64,000 nucleotides of DNA. It comes from Argyresthia goedartella. Lineage: Eukaryota > Arthropoda > Insecta > Lepidoptera > Argyresthiidae. The stretch spans positions 30,630,703 through 30,694,702 of the forward strand of contig OX463822.1 in NCBI GenBank assembly GCA_949825045.1, given 5' to 3'. A program made the translations under genes and the position numbers. Below, in pieces: positions 25,050 to 37,375 of the stretch; the first letter of the stretch is position 1, and every line of letters begins with the position of its first letter. Below the pieces are notes generated by a model. The model was not told the DNA's origin. It searched no databases and saw only the letters and a program-made list of their open reading frames with translations.

Positions 25050-27955
25050 CTACCGAATCGGCGGAAAATAAAAAAAATAGGAATTGGCTGTGTGGTCTAA
25101 ATACTTGCCTTGCCTAATCAGATGGATAGAGAATTTTAAAATAAAAATATAAAACGGCGCTTGTTTCGTTCGGAATATTTCTACCTAAAACAAAATTGAT
25201 TGATTTAATCAAAATAACATTATTTTATCGTTTTATAAATGTTTTCTCAGCCTAATTAAAGTTTTAAAATCAATGCGCTTTTTAAAAAAAAACCTTCAAC
25301 AGTTGCCCGTTACATATTCTTACCTTTACCATACCTTTGCATATTGTTCTTTATATTTTTTCTATTGTGTTTTCTGTGCAATAAAGAATTATTATTATTA
25401 TTATTCTTCATCCCTCGTCTGTGGGAATGGCGGAATCCGCCAATAACAATAGAAAAGAATTGTTATAAATTACCCACTGATGTGGGGGTAAATACATTTT
25501 ACGCCCCATCACAAATTCCAGAATCACAACAGGCGTTGTGAATGCGAATGGCGTATGCCTAACAAGTTCTACTTCAAAAAGAAAGAAACTGGGTAGCAAG
25601 TAAGGCACATAGCAAAGTAGTACTACAAATTATAAATAACCCCACGGTCCCACGCCAGATTGAGTCGACCGGATGTGACGTCACGACGACGGGAGGATTA
25701 CACTATAGAGAAGAGGCCTATACCCAGCAGTGGTTCGATGTGGGATAGTGAGATTTATTTGTCAATAACAGTTGATCAAACTTTTTAAAATCGCCCATTC
25801 AGCAAACAACAGGCTATTAACCCCTCAGTTACTACGTCACTTTTCCATTATAGGTTTTAAATTTTATTACCATGGCATAGGCATCGCGATCCGTCCCAAC
25901 TACCCTCGGTTTTTGAGTAGTTAAATCCAAACCATACTCTAGAGAAATCCAAAGACAACACAATAATCAATCAACTACAAAAACGACTTCAATAAACACC
26001 AAACTATCCAGACAACATATTTGCGAATTTATGGTATTGAGTGCACGTGTGCTTTCTTAATCGTACTCCAAGTAGGTGGTAATGGTAAGGGTAGCTTAAC
26101 TAGAACTGTGTTTGTCGATGAACGTTACGGTAACCCTCTCGACGCGGTAAGATGTCTATCGCGGGGTAATCGTGACGAACAAATTCGAGCATTTCGCACG
26201 AACTATTTCGACATCACACCGGATTCTGATGGAGCTTGGGAGTCTGGAGTACCTTACAAATAGAATTTATTTACATTGTCGATGGCCCTACACTAAGTTA
26301 TCGAGTTGGGAACCAGAAACAGTGGCGTCACGGACTTCCTACTTTATTTTTCTTTCCTTCATAAGTTTTGGCCCGGGCGGTCAGCTGATTTGTATGGAGC
26401 AGTGAAAAATAAAGTTTCTCTGATCAAAACGGTTTCATAGAGAAAGTTGATCAGAATGATGTCCCTAACATAACAACCCCATAAAATATGACTTAGAATA
26501 TGTCATTCTGTATATTTATGGAGAGTAATTTAACTCTATAACTTTCTTCGGGGCACTTTTTACTCAAAATAACGGTTTTAAGTGCTACGAAAAAAAGGGG
26601 TTTTTTTCCATCCATAATGAATCCATTTACTCCACCATGAAGTCATCTACAGATTTGATTTTTGGGTTAACGTTTTTTGAGTATTTGATTAAGATTTTCA
26701 CTAAAGGAAAAAGCGATTGGATGAAATTTTCTCGATAGAATTTAATTACGAAAACACCTAATTTTTTCATGTAATTCTGAAATCATAACTAATTTCATTG
26801 TGGTACTGCGTTCAAAATCTGGATATTATGTATTCGCAAAATCTCGTTAAAAAACTTTTTAACAAAATAGCGTAGTTTATTTTTAAACAATTATTCTGTG
26901 GTTTAGCGCTACGTTTTTTCATTTTTTCCCGATTCCGTCGCCCCTCTCACACTGCGGGTCTCTCCGCTTGGAATAACGGGTACCTTTGCACGGAAGAGGT
27001 ATCGCCTTAAGTAGTTCAACGAAATTTCCTATGACGAGCCGTTTTCAGGATGTATAAATCCAAAAACCAGTACCTTTATTGTGCCCCCCAGAGTTCACCT
27101 CGGAGGGGTCAGGACTTTTAGTATGTTTACCTCCTAACTAGTACAAACAAAGTTCTGAAGTCAATGTTTCAGCTTTCGACTTTTCCATCTAGAATCGTAG
27201 CCTATAGTCTAAGTTAGGTAGGTATGGTATCAAAAAAAACCCGCGTTTTTTTTATCTTCGGTCGGGATTTGCTCTAAAAGCTCTAAAAAAGAGGAAAATT
27301 TAGGTTTAAAAATTATTAGAAAAATCAGTATTTTAATATTAAAATTATTGTGTCTCTTTTTAAATATAGATTATGTTCAGGATTTTTTACGGTTGAGCCA
27401 AATTTATCCAATCCCGTAACGACATAGTATTTAAACTAGATTATCTCTTTGTGAATTATTTTTTTTGAGACCATTGAATTTATTGCTCTCTTCGGTGGTT
27501 TTGTGTGATCTTGGGCCTTAACCTATGAGTTGGTCTACAGATATTTGGGCAGCGAAATCCCAGCGCCAAGAAAATATAATGATCACAGAGTAAACAAAGA
27601 TGCTTCTCTAGGATTCGCAAATATGTGGTCTGTTTTTAAATGGCCACGAAGTAACACCTAGCGGTCCGTGATGATCGTTATCGACGGCCTCTTCACGATT
27701 AAACAGTTTTACTGTCAAATATCTCGGCTAATCGCAGCTTTTGGGATAATATAGCCGTTTTGGATAGTCTTGTTTGACTTGTTATTAGGGAGCTGATTTA
27801 TTACGTTTATTGATGGCGCTTTTCCTCTCCTGTACAGGAAAAGGTATGATGATAGTTAAGTATTAAAGCGTTAGCAATATAAAACTACTTCAATTGTAAT
27901 TGTAATTTATCTCTACAACTGACGTTCTAACGGTGATGGAAAACATTGTGAGGAA
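25050..27955. other. No gene seen
   Basis: AT-rich; contains a LINE tail relic with a TTA microsatellite (25385-25405), a SINE-B relic and repeat L. The rest is unassigned. Confidence 0.55.
26350..26470 (+). repeat. Repeat L copy 1
   Basis: GGCCCGGGCGGTCAGCTGAT, AATAAAGTTTCTCTGATCA, AAGTTGATCAGAATGATGTC. The same family occurs at 61.3 kb. Confidence 0.6.
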
Positions 27956-27964
27956 ACTTTCAAC

Positions 27965-28408
27965 TAGGGATGCAAAGATACGCCTTTTGGCCGATACGAC
28001 ACCGATACCGATACGCTTATAAAAGTATCGGCAATACCGATACCGATACGCTTATTGAATTAAAAATGAAGGTTAAATAGATAAAACACAAGTCAGGTTA
28101 TTTTTATTTATTACGTAATATAAAAATATAGACAGGTTGATACAGTTTTAGTTTTAGAAATCACAATTAACATTAAGCAGTTTAAAAAACAAAGTATTCT
28201 TAAGTTTGACGGAGAAAGGCCATTTCGCAAGTCTGTTTGAATAAGACCTGCGGTAGAAAATAGTCTCTCAGATACGATAGAACTCATTTGGAAACTAAAG
28301 TAAGTACTTCTGAGCCATTTTTGGTATCGTTGTATCGGCCATAAAATACCGCCGATGCCGATATATCGGCAAACCCGATATATCGGTATCGTATCGGTTG
28401 CATCCCTA
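27965..28408 (-). mobile_element. Internally deleted hAT transposon
   Basis: 444 bp with ends TAGGGATGCA and TGCATCCCTA. It is flanked by an exact 8-base duplication CTTTCAAC (27957-27964 and 28409-28416), the hAT hallmark. Subterminal regions are rich in short ACCGATACCGAT / CGATATATCGG repeats, which probably bind transposase. It keeps the 3' end of the transposase gene. Confidence 0.92.
28111..28380 (-). pseudogene. hAT transposase C-terminal dimerisation domain remnant
   Basis: The minus-strand frame reads SSIVSERLFSTAGLIQTDLR then NGLSPSNLRILCFLNCL. This is the conserved hATC dimerisation motif that ends hAT and ZBED transposases. The catalytic core and BED finger are missing. The open frame begins outside the element, so its ATG is not meaningful. 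Confidence 0.85.
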
Positions 28409-29247
28409 CTTTCAACCTGCATAGCTGCGGCGATTGGCTAGCCCCCTGTTGGCCGCGTATATAAGCTCGCTTTTGTACATACTTTTTACATATCTGTGTG
28501 CAATTAACAATTATGAATTATGAATAATTGCCTTATAATCTCATCATATTACCAATGCCCGCAGAAAGCCTTCAAAAACCGGGTCGGATTCTCAAGTAGC
28601 GAAACAATGTCCGGCTAACTTTTACCAGATAAGTTTTCTATCATCCGATTGCGATCGCGACCAGTTTCGCATCTGTTTGCAATCGCGCGCCCGGACCGGG
28701 GCGTCAGGCGTCTAGATAACAATCAGGTGCTAATCGGGTTTTATAATATCCAGTTACAACTTGATGTTCAACATCTATGACTTTCACTTTAGATTGTATT
28801 GCGATTGGATTGCTCTAGTTGGAGGTGTCAATGATATTTTATTTATTCTTAGTATTCATGTTTTTTTTTGTGGCCTGGTTGCGACTATGTAATACATACT
28901 CCAAAGCCGTTAATAAAGGCGTATACTACAGTAGTAAAACTTCTCATTTTGAACACCTTGTGGAGTTTATGGCCGTCATAAGTTGTAAGGTACAACACTG
29001 ACAGCATTGTGTTAAAATGCTCACTAAATATTGGCGATCTGTTCCTTATACAGAACTGTGGCCAAAACGAGAACTAACGTCGCTAGTATGAAATGTCATT
29101 TGTAAGCCACTGACACTAGCGACGCTGTCACGAGGTCAGTAAAGGTTTTGGTGCATTTCGGAATAACTTTTCAACTATTCGAATGGACTGGTACCACGAG
29201 AACAAAAACGTTGAAATATTCGCTTGGTGCACTTAAGTCGGCTACCC

Positions 29248-29334
29248 ACTATGGGATATACAGTCTGACCTTTGACACTATGGGATATACAGTCTGACCT
29301 TTGACACTATGGGATATACAGTCTGACCTTTGAC
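29248..29334 (+). repeat. 29-bp tandem repeat, three exact units
   Basis: The unit begins ACTATGGGATATACAGTCTG and ends ACCTTTGAC. It is repeated three times without change, so the array is young or kept uniform. Confidence 0.92.
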
Positions 29335-29826
29335 TAGCTGACCACATTTTGGGGCATGATAGTACCATCATTATGAACAAGTTTCCTCTAGAAACATATG
29401 GTCACAAACGATTATTTTTTTGAGTCTCTTATAGCAACTTACATATTTATATAAAGCTTTATTTTTTGTATTATGTAGATATTGGTAAGTAGTTTGTTAT
29501 TTTTATTTATTATTTGTTGTGCACATAGTTCTACCTTTAGTTTCTTTTTTTTCCTCTCCATTCTGGGTTTGCTGGAAGAAATCTCTTATTAGAGATAAGC
29601 TCGCCTTTGTACATGTTATTTCCTTTATATTTGTTTTGTGTTCACTGTTTTGTGCAATAAAGTATACAAATAAATAAAAAATAAAAAAAAAAAAAACTTG
29701 TAATCAGCTGATTGGGTCACTGAGAGACGATTTTTTCTTTCATTTGTGAGCATAATCTTTCTCTGGATAAGTTGTTCATACTGCTGGGTACTATCATTCC
29801 CCAAGATATGGTCAACTAATTAAATG
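29332..29826. repeat. Second copy of the 17.1-kb fold-back, loop occupied
   Basis: The left arm 29332-29410 (CTGACCACATTTTGGGGCAT) and right arm 29727-29826 (CATTCCCCAAGATATGGTCA) match the 17.1-kb copy. The loop carries a Jockey-like tail inserted next to the shared AATCAGCTGATTGGGTC. Confidence 0.8.
29438..29697 (+). mobile_element. Jockey-like LINE 3' UTR inserted in a fold-back element
   Basis: Same 3' UTR as the 36.8-kb copy (GCTGGAAGAAATCTCTTATT, GTGCAATAAAGTATACAAAT) with a poly-A end. It is flanked by AACTT on the left and AACTT after the A tract. It sits in the loop between the arms of a second copy of the 17.1-kb fold-back element. Confidence 0.75.
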
Positions 29827-30089
29827 TCACATGGTGTAAATAATTATCGCTCGCCATACTTTGCCTTTTTTACCTCTCTCCTTACACCTCGCCTCTCCGG
29901 CGACGCATCTCCCTTGACGATCGCAACTGGACCACAGAATGAGTAGTAGTACCACAGATTAGATAATAGTTACTTCGTAGTAGGCAGTACCGTCATCAGC
30001 AGTTGTGGAAGACCACTGTAAGGGTTCTTTTCCCATGCAGCCCGACACATAATAGTAGCCCGACACATTATGTTGCAGTCACATACTGC

Positions 30090-30533
30090 AACATAATGGA
30101 GGGCATTAATACTCGAGAGTGTGTTTATGAAACGAGCCGAAGCCGAGTTTCATAATAATATCACTCGAGAGTTTTAATGCCTAATTATGTACAGTTATTT
30201 ACACTAGTTTATCTACACACATATCATAAGCTCTCTTTGATCTGTTCAGGAACCGCATGTTTAACCGGCATTGTGGCATTGATCATTTCTCTGCAGTTGT
30301 TTAACTTGTTCTGTAGTACCAACTTCACAGACAAACTAGGGGCTGCACACAGGCGGGCGTCGGCGTTCCAAATTTGAATGTCATAATTTGACAAATGTTT
30401 GTACATTATGGTCATAATGTACAAATTTTCAGATAAGAAATGAGTTTTTACCAAATAGTTTTACATTATGCTGGTCTTAACGTGCGGTTTTTAGACGCAG
30501 TAAAGAGGTTTTATGATACGTGTTTATCTACAA
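30090..30533 (+). repeat. Composite hairpin + TIR element (family H), copy 1
   Basis: A hairpin first (ATTAATACTCGAGAGTG ... CACTCGAGAGTTTTAATGCC, 30090-30192). A MITE-like unit follows with inverted ends TATCTACACACATATCATAA at 30209 and its imperfect complement near 30533. The interior has GGAACCGCATGTTTAACCGG and TTCACAGACAAACTAGGGGC. Confidence 0.78.
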
Positions 30534-30734
30534 ATCTCTAGTCATTAAACAAATGGGTTTTTGAATAGTTTTTGAAATTCGACAATAGGTTTAAGAAAAG
30601 CAAGGGTTTACCGCCACATGCTAGCTGCAAAGGAAATAAGTTTTAAAGTGGGGTTCCACTTCTGCTACTGATACCTCGATAGTACCTCGGGCTGAACTGT
30701 TTCGAAATCAAATAGTTTGTAGTGATGACGTGTC

Positions 30735-30905
30735 GCGTCACACGCGGGATTTAATATACATATATATTATAGCTCGGAGTGGGGACATCATGACTCACGC
30801 GGGATGTAATATGTATAATAGCTCGTAGTGGGGACATCGTCTCTCACGCGGGATATAATGTATATTATAGCTCGTAGTGGGATATCGTGTCTTACGCGGG
30901 ATGTA
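30735..30905 (+). repeat. About 57-bp tandem repeat, three to four units
   Basis: Units share ACGCGGGATGTAATAT, ATTATAGCTCGTAGTGGGG and ACATCGTGTCTC with modest divergence. Confidence 0.82.
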
Positions 30906-31089
30906 ATATATCCCATAGTGGGTAGCCAGCTTCATAGACAATGAAGTGCCACATAAACTGTGTAACTTTGTATTGATCAATGCTTCTCAATCTTATGACG
31001 AGGATTCATAATGTCACTGAGCTTGATACACGTACACAAACCATACTCAAGGGCTTCTTTATAGAAGTTATCTTAACATTCATTATACT

Positions 31090-31350
31090 TTTTATCTACA
31101 CACGTATCATAAACCCTCTTTACTGCATCCAAAAACCGCACGTTACGACCAGCATAATGTTATACTACTGGTAAAAACTCATTCAAATTTCGAACGCCGA
31201 CGCGCCTGCGTGCCGCCCCTAGTTTGTCTGTGAAGTTGGTACTACTGAATAAGCTCAACAAGTGCAGAGCAATTATCAATGCCACAATGCCAGTCGAACA
31301 TGCGGTTCCTGAACACATCAAAGAGAGCTTATGATATATGTGTAGATAAA
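31090..31350 (-). repeat. Family H TIR unit, copy 2 (inverted)
   Basis: Ends TTTATCTACACACGTATCAT and the complement near 31350 (ATGATATATGTGTAGATAAA). The interior matches copies 1 and 3 in reverse. The hairpin part is reduced to GTACATAATAAGGCC. Confidence 0.78.
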
Positions 31351-31399
31351 GTAGTGTATGTACATATTTGTACATAATAAGGCCTTATCTACAAGCCAT

Positions 31400-33080
31400 A
31401 TAAACTACTATTAAAGGTTAACACAGAGCATGTAAAGCTGTCATAACCTAATTTAAGACCATATGTGTATCTCATGCCACTGCAGCTTCATTTATTAATA
31501 AGATTGTGTTGTCATAGTAAAACCAATTTGCTGTCACTTTCACAACAAGTGAAACAAACGCAACAACTAAGTATGTAGCGTGTCAGCATTCTGGAGACTC
31601 TTGCCTATACATTGAGAGCCGACAACTCCATAGAAAGGCTCTGGATCTAATTAGACAATTGAACGACTGTAAGTTAGTGCATCGTTACCAGGTTCGCACG
31701 ACCCGGCGCTCGGCACTTGCCACGACTGCGAGGATTCAGTGTAAATGTCAAATTCTCACTGGAACAGGCTGCCTGCCTGTTCCACTAACTTGAATTCATA
31801 GCGAAATCGACGTAGTTGAACATTAACTTACACATTTATTTTCAGGCACATACTTTGCTTCTGGCCCCACACTAGGATTCCCTGGGCCACAGGTAGTATA
31901 TTTTTAGAACCGGCTCATGAAGCACTTTCACACACGATAGCTTTTTGAAAAAAAAAAAACAAAAAAAATAGTTATTTGTGTCACAAGGGAGCAAAATGAT
32001 GTATTTACGGCGAGGGCGGTACATTGAATCCAGAACGAAGGATTCAAGCGTTAACGCCCATGACGAAAATAATTATGCTCCTGTGTGACACATACAACTT
32101 TTCACACCGACTATGACGAAAATTTAAATTAAATGCTCTAAAAAAATTAATAACTATACTTTGAATTATACTTTCACCACTTTTACAGTAATCGAACAAC
32201 GTAAACAAAACTTTTTTTTATAATGGCGGATTGTGAAGGATTAGGATCACCACCGATAAAATATTCCTGTGTACGAATCGAATATTACAATGGTTTCGGA
32301 TATCAATATTCATTATATCATAATAACAGACATCGATAGTTTAGATTTCAGTAAAACAAATAATTTATTGTGACATTTTTTTTTAAATATTACGAAAAAT
32401 TCATAAATTTGCATATAACGTTGTTAAAGTTAAAACTTCAAACATGTTCGTTTTTATCGACTACGCCATCTTAGTCGATTGTAATGTAATTCGTCAAACG
32501 GTTATCCTGTACATCGATTTACGGTATTGAATCAGTATTGGCTTTGTTCATCGCCCGCAATTTATAAGGGATGTTACAATGTTCAAGATTACTTAAATGA
32601 CGGGACTGTATGGGGTGATCTGGCTCAACACAGACCTTGCTGTTAATAATTTTGTAATTATTTACTCCTGCTTATTGATTATGATAATGATTTTATAATA
32701 TTTGTATTAGTTAAGCACAAGCAATTTTTCAAATTGATCTAAAAATCAATCTGTGTGAGTTTCTACGCCCTTCTTCTCCCACAGCGGTCCAATATAGAGA
32801 AGTGGCAAAAAATTGCGATTGCTAAGTATATTAAATATCTACAGTAATAAAGACATTTGGAATTTGGAATTTGGGAACCAGAAACAACGGCATTCAGTAT
32901 ATTCAAACCCGGGCCCGCTTGCTTGTGAGACAGAGCCTCGAATCGCATTACCACAGAGGTCATCTGCTTATGTTAAATTGAAGGTCAGAGACCTCGAGAG
33001 CATGAGCCCGAGTCTCTTATATGCAGCGAAGGAAAAAAAACTAGGGCTTAGCATGACGGTGGCTCCAATGGCCCTTCACT
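31400..33080. other. No gene seen
   Basis: AT-rich with a SINE-B relic at 31843-31887 and long A/T runs near 31950 and 32210. Confidence 0.55.
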
Positions 33081-33085
33081 TGTCT

Positions 33086-33553
33086 ATGTCGCTGTTAGTG
33101 GGTTAAATCAGACACTTAACTAACTCTCTAGACCGTTAATGAAATACCAACGTTAAACCAAGTCACCTGCATTTTGATTTAAATAAAGCATCGTCGAAAA
33201 CGTTTAACAATCTGTCTTACCGAAAGTTGTTGAAAAACAAGATGGCGTCACGACAACAGCTGATTTGGACAGCTTATATCAGGGCAAAACATTGCGGTAG
33301 CTTAGGTGAGGGGTAAAGGGGTGAGCGAAGCGAAGCCCCCTTTATCCTTCGTGTTAGGTTGAATATGTAAGAACAACAAAAAATACTTAAAACATAAACT
33401 TAGGTATACATAAAATAAAAAAATGACAACTCGTTAAGCGTTTTGTTCACTCACTTGTCTGACGGAATTTTAGTGAGTTTGTTAAACGTCGGTATTTAAT
33501 TAACGGTCTAGAGCGTTAGTTAAGTGTTTGATTTAACCAACTAACTGCGACAT
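33086..33553. repeat. Fold-back element, arms about 73 bp
   Basis: The left arm 33086-33158 contains GACACTTAACTAACTCTC and TAGACCGTTAATGAAATACC. The right arm 33479-33553 is its complement with about 85-90 percent match. Repeat D is in the loop. Confidence 0.75.
33275..33390 (+). repeat. Repeat D copy inside a fold-back element
   Basis: ATATCAGGGCAAAACATTGC, GGTAGCTTAGGTGAGGGG, AGCCCCCTTTATCCTTCGTG, TAAGAACAACAAAA. It lies between the arms of the 33.08-33.56-kb inverted repeat. Confidence 0.72.
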
Positions 33554-34126
33554 CTATAGATTGACCAATCAGGGCTGGCCCGGTGTCGCATGACACAGTA
33601 TGAACTAATTATCAGCCTTTCGCCCTTTTCAGGGTACCGAATTTCGAATGAAAATTTGTTAGAATGCGTTTTCCCTTCCCTTATGTGTTTTTTCGTTGAT
33701 TCTTATTTATGGCACTAATGTATCAATAGCGCTGATTTCGCAGTCCAAACAAATAATCGCCGCCGACAAGCCAAATACGGCATTTTGGGCCCTTGGGTGC
33801 TCCAAGGCCGGAAACTATAGCGTCTAGATTGCTAACTATCTCAGATTCAGGCCCTTGGCCTTCTTGAATTCGTTCCTCCGACTTAAATTTTCGCGATAAG
33901 CCTATGTCTTCTCCGATGTCCGGTCGAATAATAAATCATCAAAATTGGTTCAGCAGCGTAGACGTGAAAACGTATCAGACAGAGTTACTTTCGCTTACAC
34001 CATTAATAATTTGGTTACTTTTTATTTTAATTAAAATAATATTATATAATGATATTCTAAATCACCACACATGTTCGAGGACCGATACCAGTATCATACA
34101 ATTACGCCTCATTGGTTGCTTTAGGT

Positions 34127-34526
34127 ATAGTCACCGTAAGATAGTCAAAACCGTTACTTGATGAACTAACGCGATGGTTGATCAACTATTGACAGATAGT
34201 AATACAGACCGACAGGGTTTTGACTTTACGTTTATTTTGTTCTTATATATCAACCTAACACGAAGACTATTCGGAGGCTTCGCTGCGCTCGCCCCCTCTA
34301 GTCTTCACCCAAGCTACCGCAGTGTTTGCCTGGTATTTCGTTTGCAATTCAAGTTTAAACCAGTATACTATATTTAATGGTTTTAACCGTTAGTTTATCA
34401 ACTAACGCGTCATACAGTAAGCAGTACGCTACAGTTTACTATCTGTCGATAGTTGACCAACTAACGAGAAAAAAAACGTTAGTTTATCAACTAACGGTTT
34501 TGTCAATCTTACGGTGACATTTATAA
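34127..34526. repeat. Fold-back element, arms about 80-90 bp
   Basis: The left arm has GTCACCGTAAGATAGTCAAA and GATGAACTAACG. The right arm 34425-34526 is its imperfect complement (TTAGTTTATCAACTAACGG, CAATCTTACGGTGAC). Repeat D is in the loop. Confidence 0.75.
34235..34350 (-). repeat. Repeat D copy inside a fold-back element
   Basis: Reverse orientation: TTGTTCTTATATATCAACC, GAGGCTTCGCTGCGCTCGCC, CCCAAGCTACCGCAGTGTTT. It lies between the arms of the 34.13-34.53-kb inverted repeat. Confidence 0.7.
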
Positions 34527-34529
34527 CAA

Positions 34530-36745
34530 TTTGCTATGACATCAACATCAACTATAGCAGTGACGCAAGCTGCCCCATACTCTACCTACAATAGTAACTG
34601 GTGTTCAATATTCATCTATGCGTTCATTTCTATTCATCATTGCGCAGCCTACCTAATGATCTAGAGTTGCCGTTTCCCTGTGATTGGATCCGATTCAGCC
34701 GCCTTATTTACTAACTTGACTGAAAATTTAAGAAAGTTTCCCCTTAGAAATTTTATGCGTGGATTATCCACATATGGGAGCCGGTAGCAAATGGCAGTTC
34801 AGTGCCGATGACATGACAATGACGGTCTTCTTCATTAATGATGTTATCTGTAATCCCTTTTTATTTTACGAAAAGGTGATTTTTATGGTTTCAAATTACC
34901 TTTATTACTACCATTAATTAACTTTAATGTATGTATGTATGTAACCGTTTATTCATTTTGATAACACATATTTTCTCTTAAAATACTTTTCTGCTAAACT
35001 GCACAGCAGTTTATTGGCAGACTAGACTGCTCTCTTAACATAAATACCTAATATTTTTCGAGAAAAAGAAAGAAGGAGGAGCTTTTTTAAACTTTAGCAT
35101 TTAAAAAAAAAGGTTCTGTTAAATATTTTATTATCTTGTCTTATCTTAGAATATATAATTTCAGAGTTCTGAAATAAGGGCCCCATAAATGTTAGTAGAA
35201 TAAATGCATGCAACTTAAAATATATATATTATGTTAGTATATTTTTATTACATAATTCAAATCAAGTTATATACTTAGCGAAAGTTTTCATTATTTCAGG
35301 CAGAGATTTTAGAAAATACTTTTTCAACTTACCTTTAAAATGCAAACGTGAATTACAATTCGTCAAACAATCCAAAGGTAGTTCATTATAAGTTCTAGGT
35401 ACTTAATTTTGATATGTTCGTTTTCCATAAAAATTGAAATGTCTCTAAGTGTCTTTCATTATGTTTTCTTAGCGTCTAGAATTTTTATTTACATAGTTTT
35501 GTAATGCATCTGTTAGCATTAAGTAATATTTGTCGCAAGTACTATTGGACCGGCAGCACACGGCATAGCCCGAAAAGAAGATTATAGTCTTCATTACACT
35601 CTTTTCGCACTTTTGGGTTTGCTAAGATTTTTAAAAACCTAATGGTTTGCCTATGGGGTCCCTAAACGTCAGTATCATTGAGATGAAGAATTTTAAAAGC
35701 AGAATACAGGCCTAGAGATAGATAGGAGCCTATTAAGGGCGCATTTCTGATTTCAACCTGCACAGGAAGTGTGGCGTAACATTGAGTTAGGGCTAGGTAC
35801 GGCATGAAAAAGTTGACGAAGCACTTTGTGCATTGTATGGACAAAGTAAAGACATTCGAATGAAGCGAAATTGTCATTAGAAAGTAAAGGAAGGACTCAG
35901 TTAAGTTAAGTTCATTAGAGTAGTCGTGATAAGACACCGGACGATGGAGTCCGAAGATTGAAGTCGGATCCCTTAAATGCTTACCAGTAAACCCATCGAG
36001 TTAGAGCTCATCAGATTCAATATTTTTTTAATGTTATAGGGGCAAGATGGTGTTATTTTACAAGGTTCATCGACCCCTATCTAAATGACAAATTGATTGA
36101 GAGAAAAGTAGCCACAAAAAAGTAAGCGCTTGTTTCACGCGAACAAAAGCCACACCGGTACATTCGTTTCGTACCTTACCTTGGACAAAAAATAGAGAAG
36201 CCCTATTTATAGTCTATTCGAGGTAAGACCTCCTACGGAGTACTTTCCCGCCTTTCACGTGTTTCACTATAGTATAACTTCCGACCGCCCAGCACATTTG
36301 TAGACAAAGTAAACCAACCTCTATTGCCACCTAATAGAAGTTTTCACAAGCCCTAAGGTCTACCGCTTCCTGGCTTTGTCCCTTGCAATACGGCCGCCGT
36401 TTTATTTGACGATAATTTGTGTTCTGTCTTGTTCTACAGTTTCCTTACTTCCTTACCTAATTAGTTTTTCTATTGTGACTTGAGAATGCTCAGAATCACT
36501 TAGATTTTGAGTGTAACCACAATAACAAGCTCATATACATTGGTTCTTAAACCACAAATTGGTTATATAATGAATCAAACATCTGCTTGTCTTATTTGTG
36601 CAGGTGCATATAGCTCAGTTGACGGTCCGTTATGCTTACAATTTCGCTTACAACGTTCAACATATCGCTCGATGACTGCTCTGCTGCTTATTCTATCCAG
36701 ATGATCAATGTATGTTTCAAGTTATGCGTTGTTGATGTAATAATA
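34530..36745. other. No gene seen
   Basis: AT-rich. ATGT microsatellite at 34926-34942. Chance ORFs only. Confidence 0.55.
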
Positions 36746-36773
36746 TATACCGAAGACAAACCTCGGGATTCGG

Positions 36774-37375
36774 TTTGTCTTCGGCCTGCGCAAGTATGAC
36801 CACGTCTCGGAGTATCGCAGGGAGTTAAAGTGGCTCCCTATCCGTCTTCGTCGGGATTCTCATATCCTCATCAGCCTCTTACGAGATCGTTTTGAATTTT
36901 TGTCCTAGGATAGGCCTCGGAGATCTCACGCTCGATCACTGCTTATAACTCCGCAACACAATACAGCCGCATATGAACATGGGTTCAGACTACGAGCTAT
37001 CAGGCTCTGGAACAAACTTCCTAGCGCCATCAGAGACAGCCCGTCACTTTCTATTTTTAAAACTCGCTTAAAAGAACACTATCTTTCTCTTCCATACTAG
37101 ATGTATGTAAGTATATCGCTTTATATATATTTGTAGTATAATTTTGTCTATTTGTATTGATATTATGTATTTATGTACATATTAGTAATTAGTTTATTAT
37201 TTTAATATTTTTAACGTTGTGCACATAGGTCTACCTGTTATTTCATGTATTCTGTCCATATTAGGTTTGCTGGAAGAAATCTCTTTTTAGAGATAAGCTC
37301 GCCTTTGTACACCTAGTTTCCATTTTTATGTATCTGTATCTTCTGTTTTTGTGCAATAAAGTATAAAGTATAATA
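36774..37375 (+). mobile_element. 5'-truncated Jockey-like LINE
   Basis: The frame 36774-37100 reads FVFGLRKYDHVSEYRREL, LPIRLRRDSH, then FRLRAIRLWNKLPSAIRDS and FKTRLKEHYLSL. This is the typical C-terminus of Jockey-group ORF2 proteins. An in-frame TAG at 36906 marks decay. The 3' UTR has GCTGGAAGAAATCTCTTTTT and ends at GTGCAATAAAGTATAAAGTA. A 13-bp inverted repeat (CCGAAGACAAACC) straddles its 5' junction. Confidence 0.82.

Larger units (their letters stand above)
29240..30927. repeat. Region bounded by 21-bp inverted repeats
   Basis: GGCTACCCACTATGGGATAT at 29240 and its complement ending 30927. Next to each end is a tandem array (29248-29334 and about 30735-30905). The interior holds the broken fold-back, a Jockey tail and family H, all evidently inserted later. 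Confidence 0.5.
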
